Shown: positions 33,236-42,198 of the stretch, one piece after another
How positions within the stretch are numbered: the first letter of the stretch is position 1
Layout of the letters: the number at the start of each line of letters is the position of its first letter
Assembly: GCA_001770955.1 (NCBI GenBank)
Contig: MESL01000039.1
Coordinates: 1 to 49,674 of the forward strand
Direction: 5' to 3'
DNA length: 49,674 nt
DNA from: Burkholderiales bacterium RIFCSPLOWO2_12_FULL_65_40
GTDB taxonomy: Bacteria > Pseudomonadota > Gammaproteobacteria > Burkholderiales > Burkholderiaceae_C
The notes under the pieces: generated by a model
What the model was told of the DNA's origin: nothing
The model's database searches: none
The model's input: only the letters and a program-made list of their open reading frames with translations
Made by a program: the position numbers and the translations under genes

Positions 33236-34551
33236 CCCCGGCCGCCGCCATCAGCGATCCACAGGCATTTCTGCGCGCATTGTTCGATGCCGCGGTGGAG
33301 CGCGCACAGCCTGCGCACAGCCTCGCTCCTTTTCTGCCCGCACCGCCCCGCGGGCGTACCGTGGTGGTGGGCGCAGGCAAGGCAGGCGGAGCCATGGCTG
33401 CGGCCGTGGAGGCCCTGTGGCCCGCCGATGCGCCGCTCTCGGGCCTGGTGGTCACACGCTATGGCCATGTGCCTCCCGGCTACCTTAGCCAGCCGCGCCG
33501 CATCGAGTTGATCGAAGCCGCCCACCCGGTGCCCGACGCCGCAGGACAGCAGGCCGCCGCACGCATCGCGCAACAATTGCAGGGGCTGGGACCGGATGAT
33601 CTGGTGCTGGCGCTCATCTCGGGCGGCGGCTCGGCCCTGCTGGCCCAGCCCGCCGCAGGGCTCACCCTGGCCGACAAGCAGGCCATCAATCAGGCGCTGC
33701 TGCGCAGCGGCGCCGCCATCGACGAGATGAACTGCGTGCGCAAACACCTCTCGGCCGTCAAGGGCGGGCGGCTGGCGCAGCTTGCCGCACCGGCCCGCGT
33801 GGTCACCTTGCTCATCAGCGACGTGCCGGGCGACGACGCCGCCGTCATCGCCAGCGGCCCCACGGTGCCCGACGCCAGCACCTGCCAGGACGCGCTGGCC
33901 ATCTGCCAGCGCTATGGCATCGCCCTGCCCCCTGCAGCACTCGCGGGGCTGCAGAGCGGCGCCTTCGAGACACCCCAGCCCGGCGACCCGGCTTTCGCGG
34001 GGCATGCGGTGCATCTGGTAGCCACGCCGCAGCAGAGCCTGGAGGCCGCCGCCGCACTGGCACGAGCGCACGGGGTGGCAGCGCACATCCTGTCCGATGC
34101 CATCGAGGGCGAAAGCCGCACGGTGGGCCAGGTGCATGCGGCACTGGCGCGTCAGGTGGCGCGGCGCGGACAACCCTTCGCGCGGCCTTGCGTGATCCTG
34201 TCAGGCGGCGAAACCACCGTCACCCTGCCGCCAGCGGACAGCACCGCCGGCGCACCGGGACGCGGCGGACGCGCCAGCGAATTCCTGCTGGCCTGCGCGA
34301 TTGCCCTGCAGGGCGAGCCCGGCGTGCATGCCCTGGCGGCCGACACCGATGGCATTGACGGCATGGAGGACAACGCTGGCGCCGTGGTCGGCCCCGACAC
34401 GCTGGCACGTGCCACGGCCCAGGGCCTGCAGGCGGCCAGTTACCTGGCGCGGCACGATGCCTACGGATTCTTCACCGCGCTCGGCGACATCGTGGTCACC
34501 GGACCAACCCTGACCAACGTCAACGATTTCCGGGCCTTCTACCTGCCCTGA
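33232..34551 (+). CDS. ttuD: Glycerate 2-kinase / TtuD-type (GckA-MOFRL)
   Basis: A 439-residue type-2 glycerate kinase. It shows VVVGAGKAGGAMA near residue 45, the substrate loop LISGGGSALLAQP, the catalytic-lysine segment NCVRKHLSAVKGGRLA, SDVPGDD, and a C-terminal MOFRL domain with RGGRASEFLLACA and ALAADTDGIDG. It phosphorylates D-glycerate to 2-phosphoglycerate in glyoxylate, tartrate or serine catabolism; older annotations call it hydroxypyruvate reductase. The 4-nt overlap with the Lon-like gene suggests co-translation, though no functional link is obvious. Confidence 0.93.
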   Translation: MTPAAAISDPQAFLRALFDAAVERAQPAHSLAPFLPAPPRGRTVVVGAGKAGGAMAAAVEALWPADAPLSGLVVTRYGHVPPGYLSQPRRIELIEAAHPVPDAAGQQAAARIAQQLQGLGPDDLVLALISGGGSALLAQPAAGLTLADKQAINQALLRSGAAIDEMNCVRKHLSAVKGGRLAQLAAPARVVTLLISDVPGDDAAVIASGPTVPDASTCQDALAICQRYGIALPPAALAGLQSGAFETPQPGDPAFAGHAVHLVATPQQSLEAAAALARAHGVAAHILSDAIEGESRTVGQVHAALARQVARRGQPFARPCVILSGGETTVTLPPADSTAGAPGRGGRASEFLLACAIALQGEPGVHALAADTDGIDGMEDNAGAVVGPDTLARATAQGLQAASYLARHDAYGFFTALGDIVVTGPTLTNVNDFRAFYLP

Positions 34552-34562
34552 ACCGTACCCTG

Positions 34563-34640
34563 GGCCAAAATATCAAGCTAAAAATGGCTAAAACCCGCGT
34601 CCATAAAGCGCCGTAAGCTATTTAATAGATAGCTGCCGGA
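34563..34640. repeat. Short imperfect palindromic repeat, compound copy
   Basis: AAGCTAAAAATGGCTAAAAC, AAAGCGCCGTAAGCTATTTA and a further ATAGATAGCTG belong to the same family as the copy at 13612. It follows the glycerate kinase gene. Confidence 0.65.
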
Positions 34641-34714
34641 AACCTTTCGAGAATGCGCCCGGGCCAGCGTGAAGCCTGCCAGCCGCCGGTCAGAAGTTGT
34701 CCCAAAGGTGACGA

Positions 34715-34746
34715 TTCAGGCCCCCGCATGGGGGTTTTCCTGAACC
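34715..34746 (+). terminator. Hairpin terminator in the gap before the solute-binding protein gene
   Basis: TTCAGG and CCTGAA enclose CCCCC-GCAT-GGGGG followed by TTTT. It would end transcription from the glycerate kinase side. The rest of the 283-bp gap holds the repeat above and a CCGCC/GGCGG hairpin; no promoter stands out. Confidence 0.6.
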
Positions 34747-34834
34747 GGGTTCCGCCTGCGGCGGCCGATACTCCCGGCCAGCGAACACGCCGCCCTGTGC
34801 CCGCCCCCCAGCAACCCCACCAGCCACGATCACC

Positions 34835-35980
34835 ATGCCCACTGCGACCCCACCCTCCGCCCTGCCCACGCGGCGCCATCTCCTGCAGGCCACCGCAGCC
34901 GCCGCCCTGGGGGCTCCGGCGCTGGTGCGCGCGCAGTCCGAGCCCTGGCGCATTGGCCAGACGGCGGCCCTCACCGGGCCCCTCGCCTTTCCATTCGTCG
35001 AAATGAACAAGGGCATCGCCGCAGCCTTCAAGGAAGTGAATGACCGCGGCGGCATCGATGGACGCCCGGTGGAATTTTTCAGCATGGATGACGGCGGCGC
35101 CCCAGAGAAGGCCGCTGAGAACACGCTCAAGCTGCTCCAGAAAGACCAGGTGTTCTCCCTGTTCGCCTGCGGCGGTACCACCAGCGTGATGGGCGCGCTG
35201 AAGGTGCTGGGTGAGGCCAAGGTGCCGCTCATTGCCCCGGCCACCGGATCGGATGCGCTGCGCCCCTACAACCCGCTGGTGTTCCACACGCGCGCCAGCT
35301 ATGCGCAGGAGCTGAACAAGATCGTCCGGCAACTCGGCTCGACGGGCTTCACCAAATGCGCCGTGGCCTATTTCGACAACCCCTTCGGCAAGGCCACGCT
35401 GGCGGCCTTCGAAGCGGCCGCGCGCGAACACAACAACACGCAGTGGAAGCCTTTCCTGATCACCGAAACGCCAGAAGGCATTGCCAAGGGCATCGAGGAG
35501 ATCGTGCAGTGGCAACCCTACTCGCTGATCTCGCTGGCCATTGGCGCCAGCGGTATCCCGTTCTACAAGGGGCTGCGCCTGCGGACCAAGGCACCAGCGT
35601 TTTCGATCTCTTTCCTCGGTTCGCGCCCCCTGATGACAGCGCTGGGCGAAGCCTCGATCGGCATCACCGTCGCGCAGGTCGTGCCCAACCCCGCCAATCC
35701 GGCCATTCCCGTGGTGCGGGCCTACCAGAACGCCATCAAGAAGATGGGCGACATCGAGATCGGCTACTCGTCGCTCGAAGGCTACGTGAATGCCCGCATT
35801 CTGATCGAGGCCCTGCGCCGTGCCGGCCGCAGCGCCACGCGCGAGAAGCTGGCCGAGGCCATGCACTCGATGCGTCCCTACGACCTGGGCGGCTTCGAGG
35901 TGCGCTACGGCCCCAACGACCACAGCGGCACCGACTTCGTCGAGCTGACCTATTTCAACGGCGAGCGGTTCAGAAGATAA
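34835..35980 (+). CDS. Periplasmic binding protein of branched-chain amino acid ABC type
   Basis: A 381-residue type-1 periplasmic binding protein. The N-terminus has twin arginines (PTRRHLLQATAAAALG), a possible Tat signal ending LVRAQS. The mature part opens WRIGQTAALTGPLAFPFVEMNKG, and the later block GYSSLEGYVNARILIEALRRAG is typical of this receptor family. The ligand is unknown. It converges on the alpha/beta hydrolase at the end of the polymer-degradation locus, but its different orientation and low similarity to the two receptors at 44690-47247 argue for a separate role. Confidence 0.88.
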   Translation: MPTATPPSALPTRRHLLQATAAAALGAPALVRAQSEPWRIGQTAALTGPLAFPFVEMNKGIAAAFKEVNDRGGIDGRPVEFFSMDDGGAPEKAAENTLKLLQKDQVFSLFACGGTTSVMGALKVLGEAKVPLIAPATGSDALRPYNPLVFHTRASYAQELNKIVRQLGSTGFTKCAVAYFDNPFGKATLAAFEAAAREHNNTQWKPFLITETPEGIAKGIEEIVQWQPYSLISLAIGASGIPFYKGLRLRTKAPAFSISFLGSRPLMTALGEASIGITVAQVVPNPANPAIPVVRAYQNAIKKMGDIEIGYSSLEGYVNARILIEALRRAGRSATREKLAEAMHSMRPYDLGGFEVRYGPNDHSGTDFVELTYFNGERFRR

Positions 35981-35986
35981 GAACAA

Positions 35987-36130
35987 CCCCCTGAGCGGCT
36001 GCGCCGCCTCCCCCTTCTCTCGCAAAGCTGCGCTTTGCGGGAAGGGGGACACCACCAGCGCGGCGGGGCGGCCCTTGCGCGGTGGTTGCTGGTCTGGGCC
36101 GTGCCAGTATCACGCGCCGCGAATGGTGCG
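35987..36130 (+). repeat. GC-rich 3'-end repeat, copy B, with long hairpin
   Basis: It begins CCCCCTGAGCGGCTGCGCCG and shares its order of blocks with copy A. An internal hairpin is formed by CCCCCTTC ... GAAGGGGG enclosing CGCAAAG/CTTTGCG (36011-36047). It lies between convergent genes and could terminate both transcripts. Confidence 0.75.
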
Positions 36131-36197
36131 ACACCCCTCAACAAGACACACTCCCTCCTGCGCTGTCCACCAGGCACCAGCGCAGGAGAGCACGGCA

Positions 36198-37064
36198 TCA
36201 GCCGGCCCGCGCGAGGAAGGCGTCGACCAGCGCGTAGTGCTCGGGCACGTTGAGCGCCGGCGCGTGGCCGCAGCCCGGCACCTCAATGACCTGCGCCAGG
36301 CCGCGCGCACCGGGGCCACGCGTGAGCATCTCGGCCGTGGTCTCGCGCAGCACCAGGTCGGAGTCCACGCCGCGCAGGCACAGCACGGGGATATCGATCC
36401 GGTCGTAGTGGTCCCAGATCAGGTAGTCGTTGGCGTGCTGCGTGAACTGCTGCACCATGGCCGGGTCGTAGTGCGGCGTCACGCGTCCATCGGGAAGGCG
36501 CCGGGTCGAGGTCTCGGTCAGGCGACGCCACTGCGTGTCGCTGAGCCAGCCGTAGGGCTGGTACACCTGCCGGAAAAAGGCCTCCAGTTCTTGCACCGTA
36601 TCGAATGCGGGCGGTTGTCCGGCATAGGCCTTGATGCGTTCGACCGCTGCGTCGGCGAGGCGGGGCGCGTTGTCGTTGAGCAGCAGGCTGGTGATGCGCC
36701 CCTTCAGTGCGGGCTCGAACAGACCCGAGGCGCACACCGTGCCGATGGCACCGCCCATCGAGGTGCCAATCCAGTGGGCGCGCGCAATCCCGAGCTGGTT
36801 CAGCAGGTCGGCGGCGATGCGGGCGTAGAACGCCAGGCAGTACTCCTGCGCCGGGTGGCGGCTCCACTGGCTCAGCCCGCGCCCGATGGTGTCGGGGCAG
36901 ATGACACGGTAGCGATTGGCCAGATGCCCGGCCAAGTCGTCCATGTCGCGCCCGGTGCGCGCCAGCCCGTGCCAGGCGATCACCACGGGGGCATCGGGTG
37001 CGCCCCATTCGGTGTAATGGATTTCATAGCCGGCGCAAGTGGCGTAACGGGAAGAGCGAAGCAT
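36198..37064 (-). CDS. Alpha/beta hydrolase
   Basis: A 288-residue alpha/beta hydrolase with oxyanion segment AWHGLARTGRDMDDLA, nucleophile elbow GTSMGGAIG, acid Asp in LRGVDSDLVL and base His in GCGHAPALN. No signal peptide is present, so it is cytoplasmic. It is the last gene of the minus-strand run phaZ-livGFHM-oligomer hydrolase, 71 bp after the latter. A role in cleaving short hydroxyacid esters is suggested by position only. Confidence 0.85.
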   Translation of the reverse strand: MLRSSRYATCAGYEIHYTEWGAPDAPVVIAWHGLARTGRDMDDLAGHLANRYRVICPDTIGRGLSQWSRHPAQEYCLAFYARIAADLLNQLGIARAHWIGTSMGGAIGTVCASGLFEPALKGRITSLLLNDNAPRLADAAVERIKAYAGQPPAFDTVQELEAFFRQVYQPYGWLSDTQWRRLTETSTRRLPDGRVTPHYDPAMVQQFTQHANDYLIWDHYDRIDIPVLCLRGVDSDLVLRETTAEMLTRGPGARGLAQVIEVPGCGHAPALNVPEHYALVDAFLARAG

Positions 37065-37135
37065 GGTGGATGGCCTGGTGAAGCGAAAGGACGTTGCGGC
37101 ACGGCCCGAAGGCCGCGCCTCCCGGACGGTTGCCC

Positions 37136-39256
37136 TCAGTCGGGAATGGCAATGGCCCCTGCGGTGATGGCAATGGCATTGCCTGTCACAGGCGTGGCAG
37201 CCAGTGGCGGCACGTTGGCGGCCGTGATGGCCGGCGCAGCACCCGGTGTGCCGCCACGCGGCACGGTGCGCACCACCTGGCTGGCGGGCAGCGCCTTGCC
37301 GGTGGTGAGGTGCTCGTACACGGCGTCGAGTGCATGGTTCAGGTACACATGCAGCGGCACATAGCGCGTGTCGTAGCCGGGCAGCACCGTGGGCAGGCCG
37401 ATGAAACTGTCAAAGTGCTGGGCGTGGGCCACTTCCATGTAGCGCAGCTTGCTGGCGTCGCCTTCGACCTTCTTGTTCAGCGCGGCATACGGGCGCGAGG
37501 TGTGGCTCACGGGCAGCAGCGCGTCGGCGCGGCCGTGCACGATGATGGCCGGCTTGCCGCGCAGGTTGCCATTGCGGCGGGTTTCATCCACGCCGGCCTG
37601 GAGCTTGCGCGCTGCCGCGTCGGTGCCGGTCACCAGATTGCGCAGGCACAGCGCGCCCTCGGTGTTCCAGTCAAACGAGCCATTGGACGAGGCCGACAAA
37701 AAGTCGCGCGCCGCGCCCAGCTTGCCGTTGTTGTTGATGAGCTGGATGCCCCCCGCAGGCGGCACGCCATTGCCGGTGGCAAACATGCCGGCCAGTGCGG
37801 CAGGCGCCAGCGGTGCCACCGCACCCGCCACCGTGGCACCGGCGTAGCTGAAGCCGCAGAGCGCATCGCGCACGCTGGAACGCGAGAGAGCATTCGCAAA
37901 GGTCACCGCCACAGCGGGCGCCACCTCGAAGGCAGCCAGCGAGGCATGCAGGTCGTTCGACTCGGGCTCCCAGCCGTAATCGCGCAGTTTTTGCAGCGCC
38001 TCTTCGGCCTGCTCGGCCGTGGTGGATGTCGTCAGCAGGCCTGCCGTCTTGAGCGCGGCACAGCGATTCGGTGCAACGGGCAAGGCCGCACTGGAAAATC
38101 CGGCGGCAAACGCTGTCGCGTAGGGGCTGCTGCGCACCGACGCAGCCAGCGACGCGCAGGCCTGGTAGACGTTGGCATAGGTGGTGAAGTCGACCAGGGT
38201 CTTGCCCGTGACGGCAATGGCGCCGCCGCCGCGCTGCACGGTCACGCCCGGGTTGGCGGGCATCTCCACGGCCGGTTCGGACACGGCGACGCCACTGATG
38301 AGACCCTGCGTGTCCTGCTCAGCCGCCGCGATGGCCGCGCCGCCGCCGTTGGAGATGCTGGACGCAATCACGATGGTGTTGGCCGGGGTGAGCGTCTTGA
38401 GGCGCTGGCTGCCATCCAGCGTGCCAAAGCGCTCGTTGAGCACGTAGTAGGCAAACTCCACCGCCTGCAGCGTGGTCTTGCCCCAGTCTTTCTCGGAATT
38501 CTGGCCCGAGTGCGCGTGCTTGAAGGCAAAGCGGTGGGGCGTTGCGGCATTGAAGGCGACCAGTTCGGCTGCGCTCAAGCCGGCGTTGAACGCAGCATTC
38601 TTGCCAGCCACTGTGGCGGTCGTGCGTGTGCCGTCGATCAGCGGCACCGTGTCGTTCATGAGGTCGTGCGGCGCACCGCCCGTGCCCTTGTCGGAATAGG
38701 CCACTGCACAGCCGCGCTTGAGGCCCCACTCGCCCGTGCTGATGCCGCCGTACACACCGCGCGAGCCCGAAGCCGTGGCCGTGATCACGCAGGGCTTGGC
38801 CGGATTGAAGCTCGCGGGCACCTGCACCATCAGCGTGACGTTCTGGCGCCCGCTGCCGTCGTCGGCGAACGCGATGTATTCGGTGCCAGCCACCTTGCCC
38901 TCGCTGGCTGTCACATTGCCCTGTGCATCCACGTTGGGGCCATACAGGCTGCCGTAGCCGCCAGCCGCCGTCATGTCGAGCATGGCGCGGTAGTTGGTGT
39001 GGATGGCGGTACGGCGCAGCTCGGCCGCCGTGGGCTTGAGCGGGTCGGCATAGGCGGGTGCCAGGGGTGAGGCGAGGCCTGTCTTGCCCAGACCGGCGGT
39101 GAGCAGGTCGTCGCTCGTGCCGTCGTAGGCGGCGACTTTGACGGTGCCGAGCCAGGCCGGTTTGGTGTTGACGTTGGCATTGTCGCCACCGCCACAGGCC
39201 GCGAGAACTGCCGCGGCCAGGGCGGCCGGAACGAAGGGGCGAATACAGGTTTTCAT
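37136..39256 (-). CDS. D-(-)-3-hydroxybutyrate oligomer hydrolase
   Basis: A 706-residue protein matching the 3-hydroxybutyrate-oligomer hydrolase family by length and by blocks such as GYGSLYGPNVDAQGNV, TASGSRGVYGGISTGEWG, AYSDKGTGGAPHDL and AFKHAHSGQNSEKDWG. The probable nucleophile is the Ser in ASSISNGGGAA, and HGRADALLPVSHTSRPY supplies a likely acid/His pair. The N-terminus carries a lipobox (VLAACGGG, Cys21), so it is a predicted lipoprotein on the periplasmic side or outer membrane. It cuts water-soluble 3HB oligomers into monomers. CTGGAGA precedes the ATG; livM ends 51 bp upstream. Confidence 0.9.
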   Translation of the reverse strand: MKTCIRPFVPAALAAAVLAACGGGDNANVNTKPAWLGTVKVAAYDGTSDDLLTAGLGKTGLASPLAPAYADPLKPTAAELRRTAIHTNYRAMLDMTAAGGYGSLYGPNVDAQGNVTASEGKVAGTEYIAFADDGSGRQNVTLMVQVPASFNPAKPCVITATASGSRGVYGGISTGEWGLKRGCAVAYSDKGTGGAPHDLMNDTVPLIDGTRTTATVAGKNAAFNAGLSAAELVAFNAATPHRFAFKHAHSGQNSEKDWGKTTLQAVEFAYYVLNERFGTLDGSQRLKTLTPANTIVIASSISNGGGAAIAAAEQDTQGLISGVAVSEPAVEMPANPGVTVQRGGGAIAVTGKTLVDFTTYANVYQACASLAASVRSSPYATAFAAGFSSAALPVAPNRCAALKTAGLLTTSTTAEQAEEALQKLRDYGWEPESNDLHASLAAFEVAPAVAVTFANALSRSSVRDALCGFSYAGATVAGAVAPLAPAALAGMFATGNGVPPAGGIQLINNNGKLGAARDFLSASSNGSFDWNTEGALCLRNLVTGTDAAARKLQAGVDETRRNGNLRGKPAIIVHGRADALLPVSHTSRPYAALNKKVEGDASKLRYMEVAHAQHFDSFIGLPTVLPGYDTRYVPLHVYLNHALDAVYEHLTTGKALPASQVVRTVPRGGTPGAAPAITAANVPPLAATPVTGNAIAITAGAIAIPD

Positions 39257-39307
39257 GCGTTTGTCTCCAGTGCGGTGGGTTGTTGTTGCACGACTGTCAG
39301 AAATCCA

Positions 39308-40381
39308 TCAGGCGGGCCGGTGCGCGGCGGCCGCACGCAGGCGCCCCACTACGCCAGTGGGGAAGTAATAGACCGAGAGCACGAACAGCACGCCCAGCCA
39401 CAACAGCCAGCGGTCGGGCGAGAGCAGCGCCGACACCCAGGGCAGGCCGGCTGTGGCCTCATGTCCCAGGCGCAGCAAATCCTGCAGGTAGCTTTGCGCC
39501 ACCACGAACAGCACGGCGCCGATGGCCGAGCCGTAGATCGTGCCCATGCCGCCGATGACCACGATGAGCAGGCAGTCCATCATGATTTCGAACGAGAGCG
39601 AGGTATCCGGCCCGTTGTAGCGCAGCCAGAGCGCCAGCATGGCGCCAGCCAGCGTGGCAAACAGCGCCGACAGAACGCTGGACGTGGTGCGGTAGACCAC
39701 CACGCGATAGCCGATGGCCTCGGCGCGGAACTCGTTCTCGCGGATGGCCTGCAGCACCCGGCCGAAGGGCGAGTTCACGATGCGCAGCAGCGCCAGCACC
39801 AGCACCACCGCAGTGACGAACAGCAGGTAGTAGCAGAGCAGGCGCCCATCGAGCGAGACCCCCAGGAAGGGTTCCTCAAAGGGCTCGAAACTCGGCGAGA
39901 GGATTTCGGGCACCTTGAACGACAGGCCGTCCTCGCCCCCCGTGATGTCGGACAGTTGCGAGGCCAGCGTCTGAAACGCGGCCGCCACAGCCAGCGTGAT
40001 CATGGCAAAGAAGATGGCGCGCACGCGCAGCGAGAACAGGCCCACGGCCAGCGACAGCAGCAGCGAGAGCAGCAGCGCACCGCCCACACCGACGGCCAGC
40101 GCGCTCCAGGTCGGCCCCATGCGGGTGGTGGCCACCGCAATGCCGTAGGCACCGATGCCGAAAAACATGGTGTGCGCGAAGCTCACGATGCCGGTGTAGC
40201 CCAACAGCAGGTCGAAACTTGCCACCAGCACCACGAAGATCAGTACCTTGGCGGCCACTGACAGCGCCTTGACACCGGGGAACAGGAAGGGCGCGAACGC
40301 CAGGCCCAGCAAAACGGCCACGAGGATGACTGCCAGCACCTTGCTGCGCGGATAGTCGCCAGAGAGAAGTCGGTTCAACAT
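39308..40381 (-). CDS. livM: Branched-chain amino acid-type ABC transporter permease LivM
   Basis: A 357-residue inner-membrane permease with 8-10 hydrophobic helices. It contains the LivM motif GEDGLSFKVPEI, SPFGRVLQAIRENEFRAEAIGY and GGMGTIYGSAIGAVLFV. It pairs with LivH (14 bp upstream) to form the translocation channel. AGAGGAG lies before the ATG. The substrate class of Liv-type systems is broad (amino acids, urea, aromatic and aliphatic acids), and the neighbours here are polyhydroxybutyrate-degrading enzymes. Confidence 0.94.
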   Translation of the reverse strand: MLNRLLSGDYPRSKVLAVILVAVLLGLAFAPFLFPGVKALSVAAKVLIFVVLVASFDLLLGYTGIVSFAHTMFFGIGAYGIAVATTRMGPTWSALAVGVGGALLLSLLLSLAVGLFSLRVRAIFFAMITLAVAAAFQTLASQLSDITGGEDGLSFKVPEILSPSFEPFEEPFLGVSLDGRLLCYYLLFVTAVVLVLALLRIVNSPFGRVLQAIRENEFRAEAIGYRVVVYRTTSSVLSALFATLAGAMLALWLRYNGPDTSLSFEIMMDCLLIVVIGGMGTIYGSAIGAVLFVVAQSYLQDLLRLGHEATAGLPWVSALLSPDRWLLWLGVLFVLSVYYFPTGVVGRLRAAAAHRPA

Positions 40382-40394
40382 AGCGGGCTCCTCT

Positions 40395-41378
40395 TCAACG
40401 GTTCGTTACGGGGTAGACACCCTGCGGGCGCCACAGCAGGATGGCGACCATGAGCGCAATGTTCGAGAACAACGCCACCTTGGGCGCCAGGAAGCCGGTG
40501 TAGTTGGCCATCAGGCCCACCAGCAGCGCACCGATCAGGGCCCCGCCCGTGCTACCCAGACCGCCAATGATGATCACGATGAAGATCAGCACATTCACCT
40601 GTGCGCCCATCTGCGGAATGACCGACTGCTGGTACAGCCCCCACATCACGCCGCCCAGGCCGGCCAGCGCCGAGCCCACCACGAACACGCCGACGAACAG
40701 GCGCCGGATGCGGTAACCGAGCGATTCGACCATCTCGCGGTCCTGCACGCCAGCGCGGATCAGGAGGCCCACCTTGGTGCGCGAGAGCGTCCAGGCCAAT
40801 ACGCCGAACACCAGCAGGCCCACGGCCACAGCCAGCAGGCGGTATTTTTCGATGGCCGCATCGCCCACCAGGAAAGAGCCCCGCATGCCCTCGGGCAGCG
40901 GCAGCGGAATCTGCGCGGGGCCCCAGATGACCTTGATCAGTTCCTCGCCAATGATCATCCCGCCCATGGTGATGAGGATCTGCTTCAAGTGCTGGCCGTA
41001 TACGGGCCGCACGATGAAGCGCTCGAAGGCCAGGCCCACGGCACCCGCCACCGCCATGGCCACCAGCATGGCGGGCAGCACCGCCACCAGGTTGCGCCAG
41101 AGTTCCTGAGAACCCGTCCAGTCGCCCATGGCGCCAAACACGCTGGTGGCCACAAAGGCCCCCAGCGCAATGAACACGCCATGGCCGAAGTTGAGCACGT
41201 CCATCAAGCCGAAGACCAGCGTCAGGCCCGAGGCGATGATGAAGATGATCATGCCCATGGCCAGCCCTGCCACCGTGAGCGTGAGCCAGGTGGAGGGCGA
41301 GCCGATGAAGGGCAGCACGATGAGCGAGAGCAGCGGCACCAGCGCCAGCGGCTTCCAGTCGAAGTCACGGGGGTTCAT
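40395..41378 (-). CDS. livH: Branched-chain amino acid-type ABC transporter permease LivH
   Basis: A 327-residue permease with about eight helices. Typical blocks are GLTLVFGLMDVLNFGHGVF, AGVQDREMVESLGYRI and GGLGSTGGALIGALLVGL. It forms the heterodimeric membrane channel with LivM. It is separated from livF by 91 bp containing a palindromic repeat, which could partly uncouple the permease half of the operon from the ATPase half. Confidence 0.94.
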   Translation of the reverse strand: MNPRDFDWKPLALVPLLSLIVLPFIGSPSTWLTLTVAGLAMGMIIFIIASGLTLVFGLMDVLNFGHGVFIALGAFVATSVFGAMGDWTGSQELWRNLVAVLPAMLVAMAVAGAVGLAFERFIVRPVYGQHLKQILITMGGMIIGEELIKVIWGPAQIPLPLPEGMRGSFLVGDAAIEKYRLLAVAVGLLVFGVLAWTLSRTKVGLLIRAGVQDREMVESLGYRIRRLFVGVFVVGSALAGLGGVMWGLYQQSVIPQMGAQVNVLIFIVIIIGGLGSTGGALIGALLVGLMANYTGFLAPKVALFSNIALMVAILLWRPQGVYPVTNR

Positions 41379-41401
41379 GGCGTGGCCTTTCGGGGAATGG
41401 T

Positions 41402-41467
41402 GATTGCTACATTTTTCATAGCTATTAGCGCTTTACAGATAAGCGTTACGGCCGTTTTTTTCATATA
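41402..41467. repeat. Short imperfect palindromic repeat between livF and livH
   Basis: TGCTACATTTTTCATAGCTA then TTAGCGCTTTAC, AAGCGTTACGGCCG and a T-run match the copy at 30668. It sits inside the predicted transporter operon. Confidence 0.72.
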
Positions 41468-41469
41468 TT

Positions 41470-42198
41470 TCACAGTGCCAGCCCCAGCAGGGATTGCTGC
41501 AGCGCCTCGTCGGCGGCAAGCTGGGCCATGCTGCCGGCGTGCACCACACGGCCGTTGTCCATCACGGCCACGGAGTCACCCAGGCGCTTGGCAAAGTTGA
41601 TGTTCTGCTCGACCAGCAGGATGGTCACGCCGCTCTTCTTGAGCTGGTCGAAGGCGTCGATCATGTTGTTGATGATGGCCGGCGCCAGGCCCTTGCTGGG
41701 CTCGTCCACGATGAGCAGCTCGCGCGGCTCGACGATGGCGCGGCTCACGGCCAGCATCTGCTTCTGCCCGCCGCTGAGCTTGCCCGCGGGATGGTTCCAG
41801 AACTTCTCCACGGCCGGAAACAGCTTGAAGATCCACTCCAGCCGGGCCTGGTCCATCTGCGCGGCATGGCGGGCCTGGCGTGCGGCCAGCAGCATGTTTT
41901 CTTTCACCGTGAGGTCGGCGAAGATGCCCATGTTCTCGGGAACGTAGGCGATGTTCATGCCGGCAATCTGCGGCGTGTGCATCGCCGTGATGTCCTTGCC
42001 GGCAAAAGTGATCTGGCCTCTGGAGGCGTTCCACAGGCCCATGATGGTGCGCAGCGTGGTGGTCTTGCCGGCGCCATTGCGCCCCAGCAGCATGGTGAGC
42101 TGGCCCCGGGGTACGGCCAGATCGACACCGTGCAGGATGTGGTACGCCCCGATGTGGGTGTGCACACCCTTGAGTTCGAGCAGGTTCTCTTGGCTCAT
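41470..42198 (-). CDS. livF: Branched-chain amino acid-type ABC transporter ATPase LivF
   Basis: A 242-residue ABC ATPase: Walker A GRNGAGKTTT, signature LSGGQKQM, Walker B LLIVDEPSKGL, and the LivF-type YVPENMGIFADLTVKENM. It energises LivHM together with LivG. The ATG overlaps the livG stop by 4 nt (ATGA). The C-terminus is normal. Confidence 0.94.
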   Translation of the reverse strand: MSQENLLELKGVHTHIGAYHILHGVDLAVPRGQLTMLLGRNGAGKTTTLRTIMGLWNASRGQITFAGKDITAMHTPQIAGMNIAYVPENMGIFADLTVKENMLLAARQARHAAQMDQARLEWIFKLFPAVEKFWNHPAGKLSGGQKQMLAVSRAIVEPRELLIVDEPSKGLAPAIINNMIDAFDQLKKSGVTILLVEQNINFAKRLGDSVAVMDNGRVVHAGSMAQLAADEALQQSLLGLAL

